A DNA stretch of 64,000 nt from Bacillota bacterium (GTDB lineage: Bacteria; Bacillota; Clostridia; Acetivibrionales; DSM-1351): NCBI GenBank assembly GCA_023439045.1, contig JAEXOY010000005.1, positions 1 through 64,000 of the forward strand, given 5' to 3'. The notes beneath the pieces are model-generated. The model made no database searches. It was not told the DNA's origin and worked only from the letters and a program-made list of their open reading frames with translations. Below are positions 1 through 6,246 of this stretch, in pieces. How positions within the stretch are numbered: the stretch's first letter is position 1; each line of letters opens with the position of its first letter. Both the position numbers and the translations under genes were made by a program.

Positions 1-44
1 ACATGTAACTTTTTTAGTTCCTCATCAGTCATTGTATATATCAT
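1..44 (-). CDS. possible 5' end of a divergent gene, truncated by the window edge
   Basis: On the minus strand an open frame enters from the window edge. It can start at ATG 44 or at the in-frame ATG 32, which would read MTDEELKKLH. A weak GGGA-like ribosome binding site lies just upstream. Only about 11-15 codons are visible, so no family can be assigned. Its position, divergent from glgC across a repeat-rich gap, suits a real gene start, but chance cannot be excluded. Confidence 0.25.
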   Translation of the reverse strand, partial: MIYTMTDEELKKLH

Positions 45-45
45 T

Positions 46-113
46 CCCTAAGATTACCATTATTTATGATAGGGTGAAATAATCATACGATAATCTTAAG
101 GGTGAAATTATCA
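46..113. repeat. inverted and direct repeats in the region upstream of glgC
   Basis: An 11-bp arm CCCTAAGATTA (46-56) is matched by TAATCTTAAGGG (91-102), its reverse complement with one inserted base. Inside and overlapping it are two near-identical direct copies of AGGGTGAAATWATCA at 71-85 and 99-113, with a 28-bp period. They lie between the possible divergent gene start and the glgC promoter, so they could be operator sites or an RNA hairpin. No regulator is recognised. Confidence 0.5.
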
Positions 114-143
114 CAAACTAAAGACAGCCTTCAAATTCATAAG

Positions 144-208
144 TTTACATGCAATTAAAAGGATAATATAATATAATAAGAATGTCGATGTGTACTAAAT
201 ATTCGACA
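144..208 (+). promoter_or_regulatory. sigma-A-type promoter of glgCD with a palindromic leader element
   Basis: TTTACA (144-149), a 17-bp spacer and a perfect TATAAT (167-172) form a good housekeeping promoter about 65 bp upstream of glgC. Just after the expected start of transcription, TGTCGA (183-188) and TCGACA (203-208) form a 6-bp inverted repeat with a 14-nt loop. It could be an operator or a short leader hairpin. The promoter is read directly from sequence; the role of the palindrome is inference. Confidence 0.6.
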
Positions 209-237
209 GTTAATATGTTTTTGCGGGAGTTGATGCG

Positions 238-1518
238 ATGATTAAAAAAGAAATAATAGGCCTCTTGCTTGCCGGTGGACAAGGTTCAAGACTAGGAGTG
301 CTTACAAAGAATGTGGCCAAGCCTGCAGTACTTTATGGTGGTAAATACAGGATTATAGATTTTTCGCTCAGTAATTGTACTAATTCTGGAATTGATACAG
401 TTGGAGTATTTACCCAATATCAGCCTCTCAAATTGAATGCTCACATTGGCATTGGAAAACCATGGGATATGGATAGAATTGATGGTGGGGTTACTATTCT
501 TTCTCCATATTTGAAGGCTGAAATGGGAGAATGGTTTAAAGGAACTGCAAATGCCGTTTTTCAAAATATACACTATATTGACAAGTATTCTCCACAATAC
601 GTTGTCATTCTTTCAGGTGATCACATATACAAAATGGATTATTCAAAAATGCTGGATTTTCACAAGGAAAATGATGCCGATGCTACTATCTCGGTTATTA
701 ATGTTCCCTATGAAGAAGCTAGTCGCTATGGCATTATGAACTGCTATGAAAATGGTAAGATTTATGAATTTGAAGAAAAGCCAAAACAGCCCAAAAGTAC
801 ACTTGCTTCAATGGGAGTGTATATATTTAACTGGCCTGTTTTGAGAGAATATCTCATCAAGGACGATGCAATGCAGGAGTCTGAAAACGACTTCGGTAAA
901 AACATCATTCCCGCCATGTTACAAGATGGAAAAAGCATGTGGGCATATCAGTTCAAGGATTACTGGAGAGATGTTGGTACCATCCAAGCTTTCTGGGAAT
1001 CAAACATGGATCTAGTTAGCAGAGTTCCCGAGTTTAATCTTTATGACCCAGAGTGGAAGATTTATACTCCAAATCCAGTCAAGCCAGCCCACTTTATTGG
1101 CGCTGATGCTTGCGTCAAGAAGTCAATGATTGCAGAGGGCTGTATGGTACATGGTACCGTTATCAATTCTATTTTATTTCCGGGATCGGTTGTTGAAAAA
1201 GGTGCAGTAGTTGAGAATTCAATTATTATGTCAAATTCAAGAATTTGTGAAAATTCAAAGCTAGACCGCTGTATATTAAGTGAGAGGGTAACCGTTGGGG
1301 AAAATGTAAGTATAGGTTTTGGTAGTGATGCGGTGAATGAATACAAGCCTCAGATATATAATTCAGGAATTACAGTTATAGGTGAAGACGCGAGCATCCC
1401 AGCCAATGCAGTCATCGGAAAAAATGTAATGATTGATATAGGTGTCAGCGCACAAGACTTTACAGAACTATATGTTGATTCAGGAAAAAGCATTTTTAAA
1501 GGTGGTGTAGCGGAATGA
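238..1518 (+). CDS. glgC: glucose-1-phosphate adenylyltransferase, catalytic subunit GlgC
   Basis: Makes ADP-glucose and pyrophosphate from ATP and glucose-1-phosphate, the committed step of bacterial glycogen synthesis in the cytoplasm. The 426-residue product has the nucleotidyltransferase domain first, with the nucleotide loop GGQGSRL at residues 13-19, the KP motif just after it and the metal-site segment SGDHIYKMDY. A left-handed beta-helix of hexapeptide repeats follows from about residue 290. Length is normal for the family. Start ATG 238 is preceded by GGGAG 8 nt upstream. The stop overlaps the glgD start by 4 bp, so the two are translationally coupled and expected to form a heteromeric enzyme. 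Confidence 0.95.
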   Translation: MIKKEIIGLLLAGGQGSRLGVLTKNVAKPAVLYGGKYRIIDFSLSNCTNSGIDTVGVFTQYQPLKLNAHIGIGKPWDMDRIDGGVTILSPYLKAEMGEWFKGTANAVFQNIHYIDKYSPQYVVILSGDHIYKMDYSKMLDFHKENDADATISVINVPYEEASRYGIMNCYENGKIYEFEEKPKQPKSTLASMGVYIFNWPVLREYLIKDDAMQESENDFGKNIIPAMLQDGKSMWAYQFKDYWRDVGTIQAFWESNMDLVSRVPEFNLYDPEWKIYTPNPVKPAHFIGADACVKKSMIAEGCMVHGTVINSILFPGSVVEKGAVVENSIIMSNSRICENSKLDRCILSERVTVGENVSIGFGSDAVNEYKPQIYNSGITVIGEDASIPANAVIGKNVMIDIGVSAQDFTELYVDSGKSIFKGGVAE

Positions 1519-2633
1519 AGAATGTAATGGGAATGATTTTGTGCGGTGGCAAGAATACTAAGCTTAAGGAGCTATCCACCAGCAGGTCGGCACCAGCTGT
1601 ACCTGTTGGGGGGAAATATAGAGCAATCGACTTTGTACTATCAAGCATGGTTAATTCAGGTATTACAAATGTAGGAGTAATAACTCAGTATAGCTTCCGC
1701 TCATTAATGGACCACCTGGGCTCAGGTAAGGAGTGGGATTTAGATAGAAAAACAGATGGATTGTTTTTATTTCCACCTTTTCTTTCAGATGAAAACACAG
1801 GCTGGTATAGGGGCACTGCTGATGCAATGTACAACAACCTTACCTTCTTGAAGAGAAGTAACGAAGAATATGTGCTCATATCACAGGGCAACTGCGTTTT
1901 TTCAGCTACCTTTGACGAAATGCTAAAAGCACACAAGGAAAGTGATGCTGATATTACTGTAGCGTATAGGGATATGTCAGATGTTCCTATTGATGAGCTA
2001 ACAAATATGGGAGTTATACAAGTAGATAGCGAAAATAGAATTATTGACTTCCAGGAGAAGCCCATGCATCCAAATTCAAAGCTTGGCTCACTAGGAATAT
2101 ATCTGTTGAGAAGAGATTTGCTAATAACCCTGCTAGAAGAGAGTGTTGCGCATGGGTATTACGATTTTGTATTAGATATTATTGTTAAAATGCTTGGCAA
2201 GCTGAAAATCTGCGGATATAAATTCAATGGGTACTGGAGAAGTATGTCTACAGTAGCTATGTACTATAGATGCAATATGGAGCTCTTGGACCATCAGATA
2301 AGCAATGAATTATTTGGAACAGGCAAGGTCTATACAAAGGTAAAGGATGAAGCGCCTGCTAAATACAATGAAGAGGCGGTTGTCAGGAACTCTATAATAG
2401 GCGATGGCTGTATTATTGAAGGTACGGTTGAAAACAGTGTTTTATTCAGGGGTGTAACTGTCAAGAGGGGAGCAGTAGTCAAGGATAGCATTGTAATGCA
2501 GGGCAGCGTAATAGATGAGAATGCAGTACTGAATTACGCAATTCTTGACAAGAATGTTACTCTATCTCATGACAGAGCACTAAAAGGGGAAGCTACCTGG
2601 CCCGTTATAATAGGAAAAAATGTACTGGTTTAA
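1515..2633 (+). CDS. glgD: ADP-glucose pyrophosphorylase-like regulatory subunit GlgD
   Basis: Paralogue of GlgC (372 residues) with the same nucleotidyltransferase plus beta-helix layout. The catalytic signatures are degraded: the nucleotide loop reads GGKNTKL instead of GxGxRL, and the metal-binding SGDH segment is replaced by SQGNCVF. The sugar-binding FQEKP motif is kept. This is the known pattern of Firmicutes GlgD, which is inactive alone and modulates GlgC in a GlgCD complex. ATG 1515 overlaps the end of glgC by 4 bp (ATGA). The operon ends at the hairpin at 2801-2821. No other glycogen gene is in the window. Confidence 0.93.
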   Translation: MKNVMGMILCGGKNTKLKELSTSRSAPAVPVGGKYRAIDFVLSSMVNSGITNVGVITQYSFRSLMDHLGSGKEWDLDRKTDGLFLFPPFLSDENTGWYRGTADAMYNNLTFLKRSNEEYVLISQGNCVFSATFDEMLKAHKESDADITVAYRDMSDVPIDELTNMGVIQVDSENRIIDFQEKPMHPNSKLGSLGIYLLRRDLLITLLEESVAHGYYDFVLDIIVKMLGKLKICGYKFNGYWRSMSTVAMYYRCNMELLDHQISNELFGTGKVYTKVKDEAPAKYNEEAVVRNSIIGDGCIIEGTVENSVLFRGVTVKRGAVVKDSIVMQGSVIDENAVLNYAILDKNVTLSHDRALKGEATWPVIIGKNVLV

Positions 2634-2644
2634 TCTGTATAAAG

Positions 2645-2750
2645 GACCTGCATATTGAAAAGGCCCTGTATATTGAAAAAAGACCTATATATTGAAAAAG
2701 GACCTATATATTGAAAATGGACCATGTATATATAAAGTGACCTGAATATT
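2645..2750 (+). repeat. six imperfect 18-19-bp tandem repeats after glgD
   Basis: Units of the form GACCT-NN-ATATTGAAAA start at 2645, 2663, 2682, 2701, 2720 and 2739. The copies at 2682 and 2701 are almost identical; the outer ones are more diverged. A stray GACCAGTATAAG follows at 2772. The array starts 11 bp after the glgD stop and would lie in the 3' untranslated RNA, before the terminator. It has no open frame and no spacers, so it is not a CRISPR array. Confidence 0.8.
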
Positions 2751-2800
2751 ATAGCTTTCTAAGTCTAAAAAGACCAGTATAAGTGTAACACAGAGCATTG

Positions 2801-2828
2801 CGGCTATCATTTTGATAGCCGTTTTTTT
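2801..2828 (+). terminator. rho-independent terminator of glgCD
   Basis: Perfect 9-bp stem CGGCTATCA / TGATAGCCG (2801-2809 with 2813-2821) with a TTT loop, followed by seven T residues at 2822-2828. Confidence 0.9.
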
Positions 2829-2944
2829 GTTTAAATTTATAATAAAAGACAATACGTTCCTGGTTTACCATAAGAATTATAAAAAGTCAGTAAAAGCCTA
2901 TTTTACAGCGAGGTTACAGTTATTTTACACTATGCTAAATTATG

Positions 2945-2974
2945 TTGACCTTACTCAATTTTGGGTGCTATAAT
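2945..2974 (+). promoter_or_regulatory. strong sigma-A promoter of the first S-layer-type gene
   Basis: TTGACC (2945-2950), an 18-bp spacer and perfect TATAAT (2969-2974), about 100 bp upstream of the start codon at 3074. This agrees with the high expression expected of an S-layer gene. Confidence 0.75.
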
Positions 2975-2982
2975 GACAAAGA

Positions 2983-3034
2983 ATCAGGCAGGTAGGCTCG
3001 TAAGCATACGGGTATGCCCATTATTGGGTCTGAT
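2983..3034 (+). promoter_or_regulatory. structured 5' leader of the first S-layer-type gene
   Basis: The roughly 90-nt leader can fold. ATCAG (2983-2987) pairs with CTGAT (3030-3034), enclosing GCATA/TATGC (3004-3008 with 3013-3017) and an alternative CCCA/TGGG hairpin (3017-3020 with 3025-3028) that shares one base with it. The ribosome binding site at 3058-3064 is left free. No known riboswitch class was recognised. A role in mRNA stability, as known for other S-layer transcripts, is inference. Confidence 0.4.
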
Positions 3035-3073
3035 CAACATTAAAAAATAAAATTCTTAAGGAGGATTTTAGCA

Positions 3074-5941
3074 ATGAGAAACTTTAAAAAGTTATCTGCT
3101 CTTGTTGTAGCAATTGCTCTAGTACTTACTAGCATAGTACCTGCATTTGCTTATACACCAGTCAACGCTGACAAAGCAGAAGCATTAAGACAGCTCGAAA
3201 TTTATCAAGGAATAAGCACAGATTCCTTTGTACCAGCTCTTGATCAGGACTTGACAAGAGGACAGGGTGCACTATTACTAGCTAGACTATTTAACAAAGA
3301 AGCAGATATCGAAAAGATGACTGACGCTGAAGCTACAGCAATATTAAAGGCTTTCGCTGACGGAGGCACAGTTCCTGCATATGCTAAGAAAGCAGTTGCT
3401 TACTTTGCAGACAAAAAGGTTATCAACGGTTCATTAAACAACGGAGAATTAAACATTGATGAGGCTGGTTCACTTTATGCAGAGCAGTTTGCAGCTCTCG
3501 TTTTAAGACAGATGGGATACCAGGATTCACACTATACTAAGGCTCTCGAAGAGCTTGCTGCAGTAGATGGTGTTGTTGGGCTTGACAGTTACGTTTCAGT
3601 TGTTGGAAGCGAAATCAAGAGAGACCACGCAGTAGGAATCATGTACGGTTCACTTACTGGTAAGTACGAAGGCGACACTGCAACAGTTATCTCAAAGATA
3701 GTTGAAGCTAAGCCAGCATTAAAAGAAGTAGCTGAAAAGCTCGGTTTGATAAAGGTAGAAGTTAAGGCTCTTGAGGTGGAAAGTGTAAAGGCGCTTAACC
3801 TCAGAGAAGTTGAAGTAAAATTCAACAAGGCTGTAGTTGCTGACGAAGCTAAGAAGCTTGCTAACTATACTATTAACAGCAAGCCGGTTGCAAAGGTTGA
3901 ACTTGCTGAAGATGCAAAGTCAGTTATATTGACAACTACACATGCAAATGCAATGAGCAATTATTCAACAGATGTAAAGGTTAAAATACTTAAGGCTGTA
4001 GGTTTTGATGCAGATAAGACTATTTCTGCAATAGAAGCTAAGGACGTTACAGTTCCTTCAATGGTTTCAGTTGAAATTACTGGACCAAAGAATTTAAAGG
4101 TTACATTCTCAGAACCTCTAGATGAAAACATTCCAGATGCAGATGTTGTTAATTCCTTTAAGCTAGACAATGGATTAATGGCTCTTGATACTTCAGCGGT
4201 TGATTTTGATGGCAGAGTAATAACTCTTAAGGCTTTATCAACATTCACTGAAGGATCACACAAGTTAGAAGTTAGAAATGACGCAAATAATAAACTTGTT
4301 GATTCAGCGTCATACAAAGTAACACCAAATAGTGTAACTTTTAATTATGTAAAAGATACATCTCCTTTAACAGCTCAAGTAGTAAACTCAACTGAAACAA
4401 CAGTAGAAATTAAGTTTAATAAAGTTATAGATCCATCAACATTAAGTGCAAATGTATTATTTAGACACACATATAATACAGATACAAACCAGATGACTGT
4501 ATCTGCTTCTGATTTAAAGAGTGATGGGCAAACATTGGTAGTTGACTTCGGTAGCGGCAAACCTTTCCCACCTGGAACAACAAACCTTTATATCAAGTAT
4601 GCTAATACTGACACAGCAATTAAGGACTACTATGGAAATAAATTACCTGAAACAACACTCACAGTAACTACATCAGCAGATATAACAAAGCCAGAAGTTA
4701 CTAAAGTAGAGTTTGTTGACATGAATACTATTGAAGTATCATTCTCAGAGGTTGTTAAGGATACAAGTGCAGAAAATAAAGCAAATTACTCATTGAAGGA
4801 TTCAACTGGAGAAGTATACACTATAACTTCTGCAGCATTCAAGACAGATAGCAAATCAATAGTTGTTCTTAAAACTGCAGTTATGAATGGCGGTTCATAT
4901 GTATTAACAGTAAAGAACATCGTAGATCAATCAATAGCTGCAAACAAGATGGATGATGCTGCAATATCATTCACAGCAGTTGACAAGGTTCCACCAACAG
5001 TTAACACAGTAAAGCAAATTGGAAGCAAGAAAATTAAGGTATTCTTTAGTGAAATAATGGATGCTGCAACAATAGTTGATAAGGCAAACTGGAAGCTCAA
5101 TACTGATGCTCTTGATAAAAATGCTACAATTGAAGCGGTTGACTCAAACAAAGCAGTTATAATTACTCTTGAAAGAGCGTTGGGCGTAGAAGAAGACGGA
5201 ATTTATATCAAAGATGAAAAATTAACTCTTGCTAGAGTTAAGGATGCTGCAGGCAACTGGACTGATAAATTCTCAGAGGAATTTAAAATCGAGAAGCTAA
5301 AGAATATTGCACCAAGCAAGGTTGAAATGACAGCAACAAACAAGATAGCACTTACTTTTGAAAAAGAAGTAATCTCAGGAGTAACAACAGCTGACTTTGA
5401 AGTAAGCTATAATGATGGAAGCACATTTGCAGAAAAGGTTGTAGGACTTACAGTAAATGTAGTTGATGGAAATACAATCATTGAAGTATTAACTGAGGGT
5501 AAAGTAAATAATACAACAGCTGCAGGTGTTAAAATACAAACAAAGGATGGGGCAGCAACAACTGGTGCTAAGAACCAGTACGAAACTCCACTTCAGTTCC
5601 CAGCAACTACAGCAAAAGATAAGGTTGCTGCAGCAATAGACACTGTAACAGCTGAAAAGGATGAAGACAATAGAATTACTAAGATTACAGTAACATATAC
5701 TGAGGAGCTCTACGTTGCATCTGTTACTGACTCAGACTTCAAGGTTGATAACAGAGAAATAGAATCAGTAAGTGTTTCCGGAAACAAAGTTATAATTAAG
5801 CTTGTTACAAAAACTGGTACAACACCAGATGCAGATAGCAATGTAAAAGTAACACAGGTTGGTGAAGTAGAAGATCTCTTAAGAAACGTTACTAAGGCTC
5901 AGGCTGCAAAAGCTATAAGCAGTATCACTCCAGAAGCTTAA
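3074..5941 (+). CDS. secreted S-layer-type protein, SLH-like N-terminus plus about seven Ig-like domains
   Basis: 955 residues. A signal peptide with positive N-terminus, hydrophobic core and AFA cleavage motif spans residues 1-26. Residues about 30-225 are alpha-helical and resemble three degenerate SLH repeats (FADGG, YAKKAVAYFADKKVING, DHAVGIMYGSL), the type of module that anchors to secondary cell wall polymer. The rest is a string of beta-sandwich units of roughly 100 residues, each opening with a phrase like LREVEVKFNKAV, LKVTFSEPLD or IEVSFSEVV. Cysteine is absent. AAGGAGG (3058-3064) sets the start, and the gene has its own promoter and terminator. The following gene is a full-length paralogue. 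Likely a structural S-layer or cell-surface protein and a possible acceptor for the glycans encoded downstream (inference). Confidence 0.85.
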   Translation: MRNFKKLSALVVAIALVLTSIVPAFAYTPVNADKAEALRQLEIYQGISTDSFVPALDQDLTRGQGALLLARLFNKEADIEKMTDAEATAILKAFADGGTVPAYAKKAVAYFADKKVINGSLNNGELNIDEAGSLYAEQFAALVLRQMGYQDSHYTKALEELAAVDGVVGLDSYVSVVGSEIKRDHAVGIMYGSLTGKYEGDTATVISKIVEAKPALKEVAEKLGLIKVEVKALEVESVKALNLREVEVKFNKAVVADEAKKLANYTINSKPVAKVELAEDAKSVILTTTHANAMSNYSTDVKVKILKAVGFDADKTISAIEAKDVTVPSMVSVEITGPKNLKVTFSEPLDENIPDADVVNSFKLDNGLMALDTSAVDFDGRVITLKALSTFTEGSHKLEVRNDANNKLVDSASYKVTPNSVTFNYVKDTSPLTAQVVNSTETTVEIKFNKVIDPSTLSANVLFRHTYNTDTNQMTVSASDLKSDGQTLVVDFGSGKPFPPGTTNLYIKYANTDTAIKDYYGNKLPETTLTVTTSADITKPEVTKVEFVDMNTIEVSFSEVVKDTSAENKANYSLKDSTGEVYTITSAAFKTDSKSIVVLKTAVMNGGSYVLTVKNIVDQSIAANKMDDAAISFTAVDKVPPTVNTVKQIGSKKIKVFFSEIMDAATIVDKANWKLNTDALDKNATIEAVDSNKAVIITLERALGVEEDGIYIKDEKLTLARVKDAAGNWTDKFSEEFKIEKLKNIAPSKVEMTATNKIALTFEKEVISGVTTADFEVSYNDGSTFAEKVVGLTVNVVDGNTIIEVLTEGKVNNTTAAGVKIQTKDGAATTGAKNQYETPLQFPATTAKDKVAAAIDTVTAEKDEDNRITKITVTYTEELYVASVTDSDFKVDNREIESVSVSGNKVIIKLVTKTGTTPDADSNVKVTQVGEVEDLLRNVTKAQAAKAISSITPEA

Positions 5942-5983
5942 TAAATAAGCGAGATCACTCCAGCAACTTAATAAATAAGTTAG
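5924..5983 (+). repeat. 30-bp tandem duplication of the S-layer gene's 3' end, including its stop codons
   Basis: The last codons and double stop of the gene at 3074 (copy 1, 5924-5953, starting ATCACTCCAGAAGCTTAATA) are repeated directly at 5954-5983 with three or four substitutions. Copy 2 starts ATCACTCCAGCAACTTAATA. Translation stops in copy 1, so copy 2 is untranslated. It lies immediately before the terminator stem. Confidence 0.85.
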
Positions 5984-5984
5984 A

Positions 5985-6019
5985 AATAACCAGGGAATTT
6001 ATTCCCTGGTTATTTTTTT
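5985..6019 (+). terminator. rho-independent terminator of the first S-layer-type gene
   Basis: Perfect 13-bp stem (5985-5997 with 6002-6014), core AACCAGGGAA/TTCCCTGGTT, loop TTTA, followed by T7 (6013-6019). The terminator after the paralogous gene (9197-9226) has the same loop region ATTTAT and a similar stem, which suggests the two genes duplicated together with their terminators. Confidence 0.92.
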
Positions 6020-6058
6020 CATTTCTGTTACAAAATCTTTACACTTGAAACAGCTTAG

Positions 6059-6087
6059 TTGACTGAAAATTTTGCCAGTGATATAAT
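6059..6087 (+). promoter_or_regulatory. strong sigma-A promoter of the second S-layer-type gene
   Basis: TTGACT (6059-6064), 17-bp spacer, perfect TATAAT (6082-6087). It implies a leader of about 150 nt before the start at 6247. Confidence 0.78.
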
Positions 6088-6137
6088 ACATTTGAATCAA
6101 GATAGGTAAACTTACCCAATTTATATTATCGTTACCT

Positions 6138-6220
6138 GTTTTGGAAAATTAGCAATACGAGAAGGGCTATAAATTTGGGAGGCGTAGCTCAGCTCTGGGA
6201 ATTTTTAGCCCACCCAAAAC
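6138..6220 (+). promoter_or_regulatory. two-stem structured leader of the second S-layer-type gene
   Basis: GTTTTGG (6138-6144) pairs with CCAAAAC (6214-6220). Inside it, GGGCTATAAATT (from 6164) pairs with AATTTTTAGCCC (ending 6211) with one T-T mismatch. The closed structure ends 10 nt before the ribosome binding site (AGGAGG, 6231-6236). The internal loop is purine-rich and contains TAGCTCAGCTC, which looks like a tRNA D-arm, but there is no tRNA around it. Function unknown; a stabilising or regulatory leader is inferred from position. Confidence 0.45.
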
Positions 6221-6246
6221 AAAATACACAAGGAGGATTTGAGAAC

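Noticed and set aside
2645..2750. CRISPR array
   Set aside because: Units of 18-19 bp follow each other without spacers and there are no cas genes. The same holds for the arrays at 39965 and 60001.
6176..6205. tRNA-like string (GGCGTAGCTCAGCT) upstream of the second S-layer gene
   Set aside because: Only a D-arm-like piece is present. There is no anticodon arm, T-arm or acceptor stem at the right spacing; the bases are better explained as the loop of a leader hairpin.
6175..6246. 24-residue extension before the second S-layer protein
   Set aside because: It would place a signal peptide internally and falls within the structured leader; the real ribosome binding site is at 6231-6236.
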